54,857 bases of DNA, taken from NCBI GenBank assembly GCA_903958045.1, contig CAJBRT010000158.1, positions 1 through 54,857 on the forward strand. Reading direction: 5' to 3'. The position numbers and the translations under genes were made by a program. The first letter of the stretch is position 1, and every line of letters begins with the position of its first letter. The DNA is from an uncultured Bacteroidota bacterium. GTDB lineage: Bacteria > Bacteroidota > Bacteroidia > Chitinophagales > Chitinophagaceae. The notes beneath the pieces are model-generated. The model searched no databases and was not told the DNA's origin. It saw only the letters and a program-made list of their open reading frames with translations. Positions 25,193-35,538 of this stretch are shown piece by piece.

Positions 25193-26740
25193 TTATTCTT
25201 TAATGGATCTAAGGTATTTATCTCTGATGATATCTTGTACTTCTTTACCTTCTATTTTACTCTCTAACCAAGAAATTACGTCGAGGTACATGAAGGCACG
25301 AGATGCGAGTTTGTCTTTTTCTACTTCTTTAAGGTTTTCCAAGAGTTTAATAAAAGCTGGTTTAAGTGCATTTGGCTGTAATCTAAACGAGCGTTTTAAG
25401 AAACTAAAAATTTCGGCTTCGGCAAGTCCTAAATTTTCCATTTTTGCCATAAACCGCGTAACCGATTTTAGCAAGTATTCTAAAATCTCAAAGTTGCCAA
25501 GTTCGTAATGCGCAATAAGGTGTAGGAGTCTGGCATAGCAGCGCAAATCTGTTCTCAAATCACCTTTTAAATCGATGACTTTATTTAAATAGTCGATGCT
25601 CATGCTGTAATTGCCTGCACCAAAATATAAGGAGGCAAATTTATAATAGAATACAAGTACACGGTGTCTATCTAAATAGAGTTCGTACTCCGTTAATTTT
25701 TCTTCTATTAGCGGAATCTCTGCAATACCTGCTTCAAAAGTACCTTCCATAAAATGGCGGTTAATTTTTGAAAGGTTCAGGTATACAAATGTTTGAATTT
25801 TGTTGTTTTGATTTTCTAGAACCGTAGGTGTTTGCGTAAAGGCTTCAAACCTGCAAATGGTATCATTAAATTTATGATAGTTGCGTAAATCAAAATGTGC
25901 ACTCATTAAATTGTGCATGCCTTTGATATAATGCGCCGTTTCAATTTCAATCATTTTTGGTTCTGTCTCAAAAAGGTCCACCCATTTTTGACAGTATCTA
26001 TAATAGAGTAAAAAGTCTTGTAGAATAAAGGCGTACCAGCAGTAACACTGGTATTTGTATAGCTTTTCATAAAAGCCTTCACAATCTTTATATGCTTCTA
26101 TGATTGCTGGATTGAATAAAATTTCTACGGCCGCTTTGTCATTGTCATTGCGCGCGTGTCCGTTTTTTATATACCAGCTATATAGTTGTAATGAGATGTT
26201 TGATAATTTTCCAATGCTGGCTAATTTCAAATTTACATCCTCCACTTCATGCGTTAATAAATCAGCTCTATCCTGTATACTTCTTGTAATGTGCAGGGCT
26301 TCAATTTTCTTTTCTAAAAAAAGAACTTGTAAAATATAAGTGACTTGGTTGTTTGCTTTTGCAAGCTCCTTTACCTTATCAAGGATTTTCAGACTCTGTA
26401 AATAAAGTCCTTTGTTATACAGTACACGCGCAAAATCTAGTTGCTCATGCAATTGTAAATCTATGTTACTGTCTTTTTTAAGATCTCGTAAACTGGCCAG
26501 CACTTCTTGGTATAGCCTTGCTTTAAGGTTGGAGAGCTGACTTTTTTGGATGAAATCGTTTTTTTGCAGTAGGACTTCTTCGTCGTAATGGCCCATTTTG
26601 TCTAGGGCATCAAAGAGCTGCACCACTTTAAGGTCGCCATTTGCCGCATCGGTTTTCATAAACAGCTTAAAATGACGCTTTTCGGCGCGTTCTAACGACT
26701 GTATCAGCTGAAATAAGGTATCGGTACTCCTGTTGGGCAT
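25193..26740 (-). CDS. Large helical-repeat protein, function unknown
   Basis: A 515-residue protein without signal peptide or membrane segment. It is helix-rich throughout and looks TPR-like. Examples are LYNKGLYLQSLKILDKVKEL (about 110-129), LYFGAGNYSMSIDYLNKVID (about 371-390) and LLHLIAHYELGNFEILEYLL. The N-terminus, TDTLFQLIQSLERAEKRHFK (6-25), is distinctive and recurs in Bacteroidota hypothetical proteins. I do not recognise a named family. It may be a scaffold or regulatory protein. A near-perfect 29-bp palindrome begins 16 bases upstream of its ATG, in the shared intergenic region with leuA. Confidence 0.75.
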   Translation of the reverse strand: MPNRSTDTLFQLIQSLERAEKRHFKLFMKTDAANGDLKVVQLFDALDKMGHYDEEVLLQKNDFIQKSQLSNLKARLYQEVLASLRDLKKDSNIDLQLHEQLDFARVLYNKGLYLQSLKILDKVKELAKANNQVTYILQVLFLEKKIEALHITRSIQDRADLLTHEVEDVNLKLASIGKLSNISLQLYSWYIKNGHARNDNDKAAVEILFNPAIIEAYKDCEGFYEKLYKYQCYCWYAFILQDFLLYYRYCQKWVDLFETEPKMIEIETAHYIKGMHNLMSAHFDLRNYHKFNDTICRFEAFTQTPTVLENQNNKIQTFVYLNLSKINRHFMEGTFEAGIAEIPLIEEKLTEYELYLDRHRVLVFYYKFASLYFGAGNYSMSIDYLNKVIDLKGDLRTDLRCYARLLHLIAHYELGNFEILEYLLKSVTRFMAKMENLGLAEAEIFSFLKRSFRLQPNALKPAFIKLLENLKEVEKDKLASRAFMYLDVISWLESKIEGKEVQDIIRDKYLRSIKE

Positions 26741-26744
26741 GGTA

Positions 26745-26850
26745 ATTAAGTATCCATTAAGTATTTGATAATCAATTACTTAATATCATTTATGGCTTCT
26801 TATACAGTGTAAAATAAGCCCAATTTTGCACTTTTTGGCCATTTAAGTAA
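26745..26850. promoter_or_regulatory. Palindrome and repeated TTAAGTA half-sites upstream of leuA
   Basis: A 29-bp near-palindrome spans 26756-26784. The outer arms are ATTAAGTA and TACTTAAT, and the inner arms are TTGAT and ATCAA around a central A, with one mismatched pair. Further copies of the outer half-site lie at 26745-26753 (ATTAAGTAT) and 26841-26850 (ATTTAAGTAA). All fall in the 135-base gap between the divergent helical-repeat gene and leuA. The arrangement suggests cooperative binding by a dimeric regulator controlling one or both genes. No regulator gene is adjacent. A degenerate CAATTTTG at 26821-26828 may be the leuA -7 element. Confidence 0.55.
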
Positions 26851-26875
26851 TGGTAAATTCGGAAAACGTCTTTTC

Positions 26876-28039
26876 ATGGCTGAACAAGTATACATATTTG
26901 ATACCACCCTTCGAGATGGGGAGCAAGTGCCTGGATGTAAGCTAAATACCAAAGAAAAAGTAGGTTTAGCGCTCAAGTTAGAGGCCCTGGGGGTTGATAT
27001 TATAGAGGCAGGATTCCCCATTTCTAGCCCCGGCGATTTTGAGTCGGTGTCTGAAATTGCAAAGTTGGTAAAAAATGCAACCGTTTGTGGGTTAACCCGT
27101 GCGGTGCAAAAAGATATTGAAGTAGCAGGTGAAGCTTTAAAGCATGCCAAGCGTTCACGCATTCATACCGGTATTGGCACTTCTGATTTTCATATCAAAG
27201 CCAAATTCAATGCCACCCGTGAAGAAATTATTGAAAGAGCAACGCAGGCTGTTAAGTGGGCGCGGAATTTTACAGACGATGTAGAATTTTTTGCAGAAGA
27301 TGCAGGCCGAACAGACAATGAATATTTAGCACGCGTAGTGGAAGCCGTTATTGCAGCAGGTGCAACAGTGGTGAATATTCCGGATACAACGGGTTATTGC
27401 CTACCACATCAGTACGGAGAAAAAATGGCTTTTTTAAGAAACAACGTTTCAAATATTGACAAAGCCGTGTTGTCTTGTCATTGCCATAACGATTTAGGAC
27501 TTGCAACAGCGAATTCTATTGCAGGTGTTATTGGGGGTGCTAGACAAATTGAATGCACCATCAACGGACTTGGTGAACGTGCTGGTAACACTGCACTTGA
27601 AGAGGTTGTGATGATTTTAAAACAGCACGCTTCTTTAGGTTTTTATACGGGTGTAAATGCGATGATGCTCAATCCAATAAGTCGTGAAGTGTCTGATATC
27701 ATGCGTATGGCCGTGCAACCCAATAAAGCCATTGTGGGTGCAAATGCATTTTCACATTCGTCAGGTATTCACCAGGATGGATTTTTAAAGAGCGCTGAAA
27801 CCTATGAAATTATAAATCCAGAAGCCGTTGGTGCCGACGGAAGTAAAATTGTACTTACAGCAAGAAGTGGTAGAAGTGCACTTGCCTACCGCTTTCAAAA
27901 ATTAGGTTTTCAATTTGATAGAAACGATATCGATATTTTATATCCTTCTTTTTTACAAGTAGCTGATACAAAAAAAGAAGTGATGGAAGAAGATTTGCAA
28001 GCACTAGCAACCGCGCATACAGCAGCGCTTGTACATTAA
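26876..28039 (+). CDS. leuA: 2-isopropylmalate synthase, short form
   Basis: This enzyme condenses acetyl-CoA with 2-ketoisovalerate to 2-isopropylmalate, the committed step of leucine synthesis. [13 protein letters not shown] (9-21) opens the HMGL-like TIM barrel. Metal ligands include Asp14 and the His202/His204 pair in [24 protein letters not shown] and [11 protein letters not shown] are conserved. At 387 residues it contains the catalytic barrel and subdomains but lacks the C-terminal LeuA dimer or leucine-sensing domain of the classical enzyme of about 500 residues. The short form may therefore escape allosteric feedback, or be regulated otherwise (inference). Homocitrate or citramalate synthase is an alternative name for such proteins, but its place at the head of leuCDB makes LeuA by far the best call. 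Confidence 0.93.
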   Translation: MAEQVYIFDTTLRDGEQVPGCKLNTKEKVGLALKLEALGVDIIEAGFPISSPGDFESVSEIAKLVKNATVCGLTRAVQKDIEVAGEALKHAKRSRIHTGIGTSDFHIKAKFNATREEIIERATQAVKWARNFTDDVEFFAEDAGRTDNEYLARVVEAVIAAGATVVNIPDTTGYCLPHQYGEKMAFLRNNVSNIDKAVLSCHCHNDLGLATANSIAGVIGGARQIECTINGLGERAGNTALEEVVMILKQHASLGFYTGVNAMMLNPISREVSDIMRMAVQPNKAIVGANAFSHSSGIHQDGFLKSAETYEIINPEAVGADGSKIVLTARSGRSALAYRFQKLGFQFDRNDIDILYPSFLQVADTKKEVMEEDLQALATAHTAALVH

Positions 28040-28060
28040 TTGAAAGAAAAGAAACGTGTT

Positions 28061-29461
28061 ATGGGAAAAACATTATTTGAAAAAATTTGGGATACGCATA
28101 TTGTACAGGAAGTTACAGATGGTCCGTCGGTACTGTATATCGACAAACATTTTATCCATGAAGTAACCAGTCCACAAGCATTTAAAGGCATTGAGGACAG
28201 AGGTATTTCTATTTTTAGACCGGCTCACATTGTGGCCACCGCCGATCACAATGTACCAACACTAAATCAGCACTTGCCTATTACAGATGCACTGTCTCGT
28301 TTTCAGGTAGATACCTTAATTGAAAATTGTAAAAAACATGGTATCGAATTATATGGCCTAGGGCATGAGCATCAGGGTATTGTTCACGTGATAGGTCCCG
28401 AACTTGGTATTACCCAACCGGGCATGACCATTGTTTGTGGCGATAGTCATACGTCTACACATGGTGCATTTGGAACCATCGCATTTGGTATTGGTACATC
28501 CGAGGTTGAAATGGTTTTTGCGTCGCAGTGTTTGCTACAAACAAAGCCAAAACTGATGCGCATTAATATTGAAGGCACACTTGGTAAAGGGGTGGTTTCA
28601 AAAGATATTATTTTATACATCATTGCAAAAATAAGTGCAAGTGGTGCTACTGGTTATTTTGTAGAATATGCAGGATCAGCGGTTCGTGCACTTTCGATGG
28701 AAGCGCGCATGACCATTTGTAATATGAGTATCGAAATGGGCGCAAGGGGTGGACTCATTGCACCGGATCAAACCACGTTTGATTATATAAAGGGAAGGAC
28801 CTTTGCACCTGCTGGTGCAGCATGGGATACAGCGCTTGCGTATTGGCAAACTTTATATTCAGATGCGGATGCTGCTTTTGATCTAGAGCTTACCATTGAT
28901 GCAGCAACAATAGAACCTATGATTACCTATGGTACCAACCCTGGACTTGGTATTGGTATCACAAAAAAGGTACCTACTGCTGCTGATATGCAGGATGAAG
29001 GCGAACAAAAAAATCTAGCAAAAGCATTAGAGTACATGGGTCTTACGGCTGGTCAATCATTAATGGGCATGCCGGTGCAACATGTATTTATTGGTAGTTG
29101 TACCAATTCAAGAATTGAAGATTTACGACTGGTGGCTTCACTTGTAAAAGGAAAAACAAAAAATCCAAATGTGCAAGTAATGATTGTGCCAGGCTCACAA
29201 AAAGTGGCCAAGCAAGTGGTGCAAGAAGGACTCGATATTATATTTAGAGAAGCTGGTTTTGAAATTAGACAAGCTGGCTGTAGCGCTTGTTTAGGTATGA
29301 ACGAAGACAAAGTGCCAGCGGGTGAATATTGTGTGAGTACCAGCAACAGAAATTTTGAAGGCCGACAAGGTGCTGGTGCACGTACATTATTAGCAAGCCC
29401 ATTAACAGCAGCAGCAGCAGCGGTTAATGGCGTTATCACCGATGTAAGAACCCTACTTTAA
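28061..29461 (+). CDS. leuC: 3-isopropylmalate dehydratase large subunit
   Basis: Large subunit (466 residues) of isopropylmalate isomerase, which converts 2- to 3-isopropylmalate with a [4Fe-4S] cluster. The cluster ligands are Cys347 ([13 protein letters not shown]), Cys407 and Cys410 ([10 protein letters not shown]), exactly at the positions usual for Leu[30 protein letters not shown] and [14 protein letters not shown] are also conserved. I use the ATG at 28061, which gives the standard [11 protein letters not shown] start; a TTG at 28040 directly after the leuA stop is less likely. It pairs with LeuD encoded ten bases downstream. Confidence 0.97.
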   Translation: MGKTLFEKIWDTHIVQEVTDGPSVLYIDKHFIHEVTSPQAFKGIEDRGISIFRPAHIVATADHNVPTLNQHLPITDALSRFQVDTLIENCKKHGIELYGLGHEHQGIVHVIGPELGITQPGMTIVCGDSHTSTHGAFGTIAFGIGTSEVEMVFASQCLLQTKPKLMRINIEGTLGKGVVSKDIILYIIAKISASGATGYFVEYAGSAVRALSMEARMTICNMSIEMGARGGLIAPDQTTFDYIKGRTFAPAGAAWDTALAYWQTLYSDADAAFDLELTIDAATIEPMITYGTNPGLGIGITKKVPTAADMQDEGEQKNLAKALEYMGLTAGQSLMGMPVQHVFIGSCTNSRIEDLRLVASLVKGKTKNPNVQVMIVPGSQKVAKQVVQEGLDIIFREAGFEIRQAGCSACLGMNEDKVPAGEYCVSTSNRNFEGRQGAGARTLLASPLTAAAAAVNGVITDVRTLL

Positions 29462-29471
29462 GCAATTAACA

Positions 29472-30056
29472 ATGAACAAGATTAATACAATACATAGCCG
29501 CTTTGTACCCTTACAAGAAGAAAACGTAGATACGGATCAAATTATTCCTGCACGTTTTTTAAAGGCAACTACACGCGATGGTTTTGGTAAAAATTTATTT
29601 AGAGATTGGCGTTATCATAACGATAACGAATTAGCGCCAAAGCAAGATTTCATTTTAAACGATGCAAGTTATAGTGGACAAATTTTAGTGGCTGGAAAAA
29701 ACTTTGGTTGTGGGTCGTCACGTGAGCACGCTGCATGGGCTATTAAAGATTATGGCTTTTTAGTAGTGGTGTCTAGTTTTTTCGCCGACATTTTTAAAAA
29801 CAATGCACTCAACAACGGTCTTTTGCCTATCACGGTATCAGAAGCTTTTTTAGCGTCCATTTTTGCATTGGATAAAGAAGCTACGCTATCGGTTTGTTTA
29901 AAAAATCAAACCATTACCATTGATGCTACTGGTGCGGTTGAAACTTTTGAAATCAATGCGTATAAAAAAACCTGTTTATTAAATGGCTACGACGACATAG
30001 ACTATTTAATCAGTAACAAAGCGGCTATAGAAAATTTCGAAAAAAATAGAGCGTAA
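29472..30056 (+). CDS. leuD: 3-isopropylmalate dehydratase small subunit
   Basis: Small subunit (194 residues) of isopropylmalate isomerase, forming the swivelling domain over the LeuC active site. The N-terminal [20 protein letters not shown] (11-30) and the loop [20 protein letters not shown] are diagnostic. [17 protein letters not shown] follows. The length is normal. The gene follows leuC with a ten-base gap and precedes leuB by 29 bases. No irregularity is seen. Confidence 0.96.
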   Translation: MNKINTIHSRFVPLQEENVDTDQIIPARFLKATTRDGFGKNLFRDWRYHNDNELAPKQDFILNDASYSGQILVAGKNFGCGSSREHAAWAIKDYGFLVVVSSFFADIFKNNALNNGLLPITVSEAFLASIFALDKEATLSVCLKNQTITIDATGAVETFEINAYKKTCLLNGYDDIDYLISNKAAIENFEKNRA

Positions 30057-30085
30057 GCGAATTATAATTAGAACCCTGGTGTGTT

Positions 30086-31198
30086 ATGAATAAAAAAATT
30101 GCTGTTATACCCGGAGATGGGATTGGACCAGAAGTAACTGCGCAAAGTATTAAAGTGCTCAATGCCATTGGTCAAAGATTTGGTCATGCGTTTAGTTACG
30201 AATATGCCCTCATGGGTGCAGATGCGATTGATAAAACAGGGAGTCCTTTGCCGGATGAAACCGTTGCTACTTGCCTCGCTTCCGATGCTGTGTTATTTGG
30301 TGCTATTGGCCATCCTAAATACGATAATGACCCTACTGCTAAAGTGAGACCAGAGCAAGGGCTTTTAAAACTTCGTAAAGATTTACAACTCTTTGCCAAT
30401 ATCCGTCCAATTGATACCTATAAAGCACTATCGCATATGTCGCCTTTAAAAGCGAAGCAATTAGAAGGTATTGATTTTGTCATTTTTAGAGAATTAACGG
30501 GTGGCATTTATTTTGGAAAAAAAGAACTTGCCGCTGACGGACAATCTGCAAGTGATTTATGTTCTTACTCGGTAGCTGAAATAGAAAGAATTGCACACCT
30601 CGCATTTAAGTATGCGCAAAACAGAAGAAAAAAATTAACCCTGGTAGATAAAGCCAATGTATTAGAAACGTCTAGACTTTGGCGCAAAGTAATTCAGGGA
30701 ATGAGTGCCTCTTATCCGGATGTTACCGTCGACTATATGTTTGTGGACAATGCTGCGATGCAAATTATTTTGTATCCCGCACAGTTTGACGTAATCCTTA
30801 CCGAAAATTTATTTGGTGATATTATTAGTGATGAAGCAAGTGTATTAAGTGGATCATTGGGGTTACTGCCTTCTGCGTCGGTGGGTAATCAGGTTGCACT
30901 TTTTGAACCAATCCATGGTTCATATCCGCAAGCTGCAGGAAAAGATATTGCAAACCCGCTTGGTTCTATTTTATCTGCTGCCATGTTACTCGATCATTTG
31001 GGTATGCATGAGGAAGCAGTCGTTGTTAGAAAAGCAGTGGACTGGACACTTTCCAATGGTTTTGTTTCAAAAGATATCGATCCAATCAATAATTATGCAA
31101 CAACGGCTATTGGTGAAATCATCAGTGATTTTATTGAGAAAAAAAGAGATACCGAAAAAAATAATAAGGATGGTGAAAATAAATCAACCATTATTTAA
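30086..31198 (+). CDS. leuB: 3-isopropylmalate dehydrogenase
   Basis: NAD-dependent oxidative decarboxylase (370 residues) that converts 3-isopropylmalate to 2-ketoisocaproate. IAVIPGDGIGPEVT (5-18) and the substrate-binding arginines of the RPEQGLLKLRKDL region are conserved. ELTGGIYFGKK, LVDKANVLETSRLWR and the metal-binding LTENLFGDIISDEASVLSGS are conserved too. EPIHGSYPQAAGKDIANP forms the NAD site and fits NAD rather than NADP use. The C-terminal tail (about 354-370, KKRDTEKNNKDGENK) is polar and slightly longer than in E. coli. It ends 20 bases before ilvE. Confidence 0.96.
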   Translation: MNKKIAVIPGDGIGPEVTAQSIKVLNAIGQRFGHAFSYEYALMGADAIDKTGSPLPDETVATCLASDAVLFGAIGHPKYDNDPTAKVRPEQGLLKLRKDLQLFANIRPIDTYKALSHMSPLKAKQLEGIDFVIFRELTGGIYFGKKELAADGQSASDLCSYSVAEIERIAHLAFKYAQNRRKKLTLVDKANVLETSRLWRKVIQGMSASYPDVTVDYMFVDNAAMQIILYPAQFDVILTENLFGDIISDEASVLSGSLGLLPSASVGNQVALFEPIHGSYPQAAGKDIANPLGSILSAAMLLDHLGMHEEAVVVRKAVDWTLSNGFVSKDIDPINNYATTAIGEIISDFIEKKRDTEKNNKDGENKSTII

Positions 31199-31218
31199 AT
31201 AAGTGTAAATAAAAAATT

Positions 31219-32097
31219 ATGGCTTCCTACTATAACGAAAATACGGTCCTCTTTTTAAACGGTGAATTTGTAAAAGCTGCGGATGCAAAAATGGATTTGT
31301 ATAGCCAGTCACTTCATTATGGCTATTCTGTGTTTGAAGGCATTCGTTCTTATAAAACAGAGGATGGCACTACAAAAATATTTAAAGCAACGGAGCATTT
31401 TGATCGTTTTAAAGCTTCAGCAGAAGCTATTAACTTACCTTATACCTACAACACCGAAAGTTTAATTGAGAGCACGAATAAATTACTTGCATTCAATAAT
31501 TTAGGCGATGCATATATAAGACCGGTGGTGTATGCGCCAGCAAATATGTCGTTTACTCAAAACACAGAATCGTTTGTATTTATTCAGGCCTGGGAAATGG
31601 GTCCTTTTTTAGGAGACAAAAGAATCCGTGTGATGACTTCTTCCTTTCAGCGCCCCAATCCAAAAGGATTTAAAATTCATGCAAAAGCAGCAGGTCATTA
31701 TGTAAACTCTATTATGGCTAGTCAGGAAGCTAAAGCGGCTGGATATGATGAGGCACTGCTTTTAGACATGCACGATCATGTAGCAGAAGCGCCAGGCGCC
31801 AATGTGTTTTTTGAAAAAGAGGGCACGCTGTATACGCCAAGTTTAGGGAACATTTTACCAGGAATAACACGCGCAACGGTTATTGAACTATGCGCTGCAC
31901 ATAATATCCCGGTAGTAGAAACTAGTTTTGGCATTGATGCTATTAAGGGAGCCGATGCTGCATTTTTTTGCGGAACAGCCGCAGAAGTGATAGGTCTCGA
32001 ATCGATAGACGATGTGCTCTTTACAAAAAATTGGGACGACACCGCAAGTAAAAAAATTCAATCTGCGTATCAAAAATTAGTACGTGCAAATAAATAA
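31219..32097 (+). CDS. ilvE: Branched-chain amino acid aminotransferase
   Basis: Fold-type IV PLP enzyme (292 residues) making the last step to leucine, isoleucine and valine from their keto acids and glutamate. [15 protein letters not shown] (31-45) is the usual substrate loop. The PLP lysine is Lys156 in [13 protein letters not shown]. The cofactor motif is EAPGANVFF, and [16 protein letters not shown] and [16 protein letters not shown] follow. The length is typical for the bacterial IlvE group. D-amino acid transaminase or aminodeoxychorismate lyase share the fold, but the operon settles the assignment. Two bases separate its stop from the ilvD start. Confidence 0.95.
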   Translation: MASYYNENTVLFLNGEFVKAADAKMDLYSQSLHYGYSVFEGIRSYKTEDGTTKIFKATEHFDRFKASAEAINLPYTYNTESLIESTNKLLAFNNLGDAYIRPVVYAPANMSFTQNTESFVFIQAWEMGPFLGDKRIRVMTSSFQRPNPKGFKIHAKAAGHYVNSIMASQEAKAAGYDEALLLDMHDHVAEAPGANVFFEKEGTLYTPSLGNILPGITRATVIELCAAHNIPVVETSFGIDAIKGADAAFFCGTAAEVIGLESIDDVLFTKNWDDTASKKIQSAYQKLVRANK

Positions 32098-32099
32098 TC

Positions 32100-33785
32100 A
32101 TGGCAAACGAATTAAATAAGTATAGTAAAACACTTACCCAAGACACAACGCAACCTGCTGCGCAGGCCATGTATTATGGTATTGGTTTAACAGATGCCGA
32201 TTTAGCAAAACCGCAAGTAGGTATTGCAAGCATGGGTTACGATGGCAATACTTGTAACATGCACTTAAATGATTTAGCAGCGGTTGTAAAAAAAGGAGTG
32301 TGGGATGCACAAATGGTAGGCCTTGTATTTAATACCATTGGCGTGAGTGATGGTATGAGTAATGGAACACCTGGTATGCGTTATTCATTAGTAAGTAGAG
32401 ACGTTATTGCAGATTCTATTGAAGCCATTTGTGGTGCACAATATTATGATGGTATCATTGCGATTCCGGGTTGTGATAAAAATATGCCAGGTAGTTTAAT
32501 TGCGATGGGCCGTTTAAATAGACCTTCCATTATGGTGTATGGCGGAACCATTGCACCGGGGCATTATAAAGGGCAAGATTTAAATATTGTTTCTGCATTT
32601 GAAGCACTCGGTCAAAAATTAGCCGGCGAATTAGACGAAGCAGATTTTAAAGGAATTATACAGCACGCATGTCCGGGCGCAGGAGCATGTGGTGGTATGT
32701 ATACTGCCAATACCATGGCATCTGCCATTGAAGCGCTAGGTATGAGTCTTCCTTATTCTTCTTCAAACCCAGCGTTAAGTCCCGAAAAAAAGCAGGAATG
32801 CGTAGACGCTGGTAAAGCGATCCTTCATTTGCTCGAAAAAGATATCAAGCCTTCAGATATCATGACGCGTAAAGCATTTGAAAACGCCATTACGATTATT
32901 ATGGTGCTAGGCGGTAGCACCAACGCTGTCTTGCACATGATTGCCATGGCAAAAAGTGTAGGCGTTGAAGTAACGCAAGATGATTTTCAAACCATTAGCG
33001 ATAAGGTGCCGGTGCTTGCCGATTTTAAACCGAGTGGTAAATATTTGATGCAAGATTTACATCAGTATGGTGGCGTACCTGCTGTAATGAAATATTTATT
33101 AAAAGAAGGGCTACTGCATGGTGATTGTTTAACCGTAACTGGAAAAACATTGGCAGAAAATGTAGCTGCCGTTCCAGATTTAGATTTCGATCAACAAAAA
33201 ATTATAAAACCGATTTCACATCCCATTAAACCAACGGGTCACCTGCAAATTTTATATGGCAATTTAGCTAGTGGCGGTTCTGTTGCAAAAATTAGTGGTA
33301 AAGAGGGGGAACTTTTTGAAGGACCAGCGCGTGTATTTGATGGCGAAGAGCAGCTCATTGCAGGCATTCATTCGGGACGCATAAAAGCCGGTGATGTTGT
33401 GGTGATTAGACAAGTAGGACCCAGAGGTGCACCGGGTATGCCTGAAATGCTAAAACCTACGTCTGCGATTATTGGAGCGGGACTTGGAAAATCAGTAGCG
33501 CTAATTACCGATGGAAGATTTAGTGGCGGTACACATGGTTTTGTGGTAGGTCATATTACGCCAGAAGCTTTTGTGGGTGGTCTAATTGCACTCGTAGAAG
33601 ACAATGACGTAATTGAATTAAATGTTGCTACTAAAAAAATGACATTAAAAGTAGATGATGAAACTATTGCTGCGCGCCGCGCAAAATGGGTAGCGCCCAA
33701 ATTAAAGGTAACAAAGGGTTTGTTGTTTAAATATGCGCAGTGTGTAAAAGACGCCTCGCAGGGTTGTGTAACAGACGAACTATAA
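32100..33785 (+). CDS. ilvD: Dihydroxy-acid dehydratase
   Basis: A [2Fe-2S] enzyme (561 residues) that dehydrates 2,3-dihydroxy-isovalerate and dihydroxy-methylvalerate to keto acids. The three cluster cysteines are Cys52 (GNTCNMHL), Cys125 (GCDKNMPGS) and Cys197 ([16 protein letters not shown]). [11 protein letters not shown] and the C-terminal [20 protein letters not shown] (quoted landmark) are diagnostic. The set of three cysteines fits the 2Fe-2S subtype. Length and order are normal. It ends eight bases before the ilvB start. Confidence 0.97.
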   Translation: MANELNKYSKTLTQDTTQPAAQAMYYGIGLTDADLAKPQVGIASMGYDGNTCNMHLNDLAAVVKKGVWDAQMVGLVFNTIGVSDGMSNGTPGMRYSLVSRDVIADSIEAICGAQYYDGIIAIPGCDKNMPGSLIAMGRLNRPSIMVYGGTIAPGHYKGQDLNIVSAFEALGQKLAGELDEADFKGIIQHACPGAGACGGMYTANTMASAIEALGMSLPYSSSNPALSPEKKQECVDAGKAILHLLEKDIKPSDIMTRKAFENAITIIMVLGGSTNAVLHMIAMAKSVGVEVTQDDFQTISDKVPVLADFKPSGKYLMQDLHQYGGVPAVMKYLLKEGLLHGDCLTVTGKTLAENVAAVPDLDFDQQKIIKPISHPIKPTGHLQILYGNLASGGSVAKISGKEGELFEGPARVFDGEEQLIAGIHSGRIKAGDVVVIRQVGPRGAPGMPEMLKPTSAIIGAGLGKSVALITDGRFSGGTHGFVVGHITPEAFVGGLIALVEDNDVIELNVATKKMTLKVDDETIAARRAKWVAPKLKVTKGLLFKYAQCVKDASQGCVTDEL

Positions 33786-33793
33786 ATACTAAC

Positions 33794-35533
33794 ATGATGC
33801 AAGCAGAATTAACAAAACCATCTTTAGCTACGCCCCAGCATCCGATTGAAATATCTGGATCGCAGGCGGTACTCGAAGCATTTATTGCAGAAGGGGTGGA
33901 TACTATTTTTGGTTATCCTGGTGGTGCCATTATGCCTATTTATGATGCACTATATGATTATCACGAAAGGCTCAAACATATTTTAGTGCGTCATGAGCAA
34001 GGAGGTATTCATGCCGGTCAGGGCTATGCGAGAAGTAGTGGTAGAACGGGTGTGGTATTTGCTACATCGGGGCCTGGTGCTACTAATTTAGTAACGGGAC
34101 TTGCAGATGCACTCATTGATAGTACACCACTTGTTTGTATTACGGGTCAAGTGTTTGCGCATTTGTTAGGTACCGATGCTTTCCAAGAAACGGATATTAT
34201 TAATATTACAACACCTGTTACCAAGTGGAATTATCAAGTAACTGATGCTACAGAAATTCCACAAGTATTAGCCAAAGCATTTTTTATTGCGAGCACCGGT
34301 AGACCTGGTCCGGTACTTATAGATATTGCAAAAAATGCACAGCTACAAAAGTTTAGTTATACTGGCTACACAAAATGCGATCATATTCGTAGTTATAGAC
34401 CAAAGCCCATTGTTCGAAAATCTTATATCGAAGAGGCGGCTGCACTAATCAATGAAGCCAAAAAACCATTTGTCATTTTTGGACAAGGGGTTATTTTAGG
34501 AAGAGCCGAAGAAGAATTTAAAGCCTTTATAGAAAAAGCGGGATTACCTGCAGCATGGACTATTTTAGGCCTTAGTGCACTACCTACAAGTCATCCTCAA
34601 AATGTGGGTATGCTTGGGATGCACGGTAATTACGGTCCTAATGTATTAACCAACGAGTGTGATGTGTTAATAGCAGTGGGTATGCGTTTTGATGACCGTG
34701 TCACCGGAAGGCTTGATAAATATGCCAAGCAAGCCAAACTCATTCACCTCGATATTGATCCTGCCGAAATTGACAAAAATGTAAAATCTACGGTGCCTGT
34801 TTGGGGTGATTGTAAAGAAACGCTTCCATTATTAACAGCGCTTGTTCATGAAAAAAAGCATACTAATTGGTTACAAACATTTCATAATTATACGAGAGAG
34901 GAACACGAGATTGTCATTAATCAAGAACTACATCCCGCTAGTGGTGAAATAACTATGGGTGAAGTAGTAGAAGCACTCAATGAACTTACAAAAGGTGACG
35001 CCATTATTGTAACCGATGTTGGACAACATCAAATGGTTGCATGTAGGTATGCAAAATTCAATGAATCAAAAAGCAACATCACGTCTGGGGGCCTTGGTAC
35101 CATGGGCTTTGCACTTCCTGCGGCTATTGGCGCCAAATTTGGTGCGCCGCACCGCGAAGTAGTAGCCATTATTGGGGATGGTGGATTTCAAATGACACTG
35201 CAAGAGCTCGGTACTATTATGCAAGCGCAGGTATCTGTAAAGATGCTCATTTTAAACAACCGTTTTTTAGGTATGGTACGTCAGTGGCAACAGCTTTTTC
35301 ATGACAAACGCTATTCTTTTGTTGATATACAAAGCCCCGACTATGTACAACTCGTAAAAGCATATGGCATCGAAGGCAATAGTGTGGATGACAGAAAAAA
35401 TTTAAAGGAAGCACTTCAAAAAATGCTGGACTCAAAAGACTCCTATTTATTGGAAGTAATGGTAGGCAAAGAAGACAATGTATTTCCAATGGTACCACAA
35501 GGTTGTAGCGTATCTGAAATCAGGTTAAAATAA
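33794..35533 (+). CDS. ilvB: Acetolactate synthase catalytic subunit
   Basis: ThDP-dependent acetohydroxyacid synthase (579 residues), making acetolactate from two pyruvates and aceto-hydroxybutyrate from pyruvate plus ketobutyrate. The activating glutamate is Glu68 in LVRHEQGGIHAGQGYARSSG. IFGYPGGAIMPIYDAL precedes it. The ThDP/Mg motif starts at IIGDGGFQMTLQELGT and ends LILNNRFLGMVRQWQ. IGVGMRFDDR-like ALIAVGMRFDDRVTGR is the FAD-region landmark. The tandem ATGs at 33794 and 33797 follow the ilvD stop; earlier in-frame starts lie inside ilvD and give a non-homologous basic leader. It pairs with IlvN five bases downstream. Confidence 0.96.
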   Translation: MMQAELTKPSLATPQHPIEISGSQAVLEAFIAEGVDTIFGYPGGAIMPIYDALYDYHERLKHILVRHEQGGIHAGQGYARSSGRTGVVFATSGPGATNLVTGLADALIDSTPLVCITGQVFAHLLGTDAFQETDIINITTPVTKWNYQVTDATEIPQVLAKAFFIASTGRPGPVLIDIAKNAQLQKFSYTGYTKCDHIRSYRPKPIVRKSYIEEAAALINEAKKPFVIFGQGVILGRAEEEFKAFIEKAGLPAAWTILGLSALPTSHPQNVGMLGMHGNYGPNVLTNECDVLIAVGMRFDDRVTGRLDKYAKQAKLIHLDIDPAEIDKNVKSTVPVWGDCKETLPLLTALVHEKKHTNWLQTFHNYTREEHEIVINQELHPASGEITMGEVVEALNELTKGDAIIVTDVGQHQMVACRYAKFNESKSNITSGGLGTMGFALPAAIGAKFGAPHREVVAIIGDGGFQMTLQELGTIMQAQVSVKMLILNNRFLGMVRQWQQLFHDKRYSFVDIQSPDYVQLVKAYGIEGNSVDDRKNLKEALQKMLDSKDSYLLEVMVGKEDNVFPMVPQGCSVSEIRLK

Positions 35534-35538
35534 TCATT

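Noticed and set aside
26792..26812. Mini-ORF (six codons, MASYTV) in the leuA leader, possible attenuator
   Set aside because: It contains no Leu or Ile codons, only one Val, and no alternating hairpins are visible, so it does not look like a branched-chain leader peptide.
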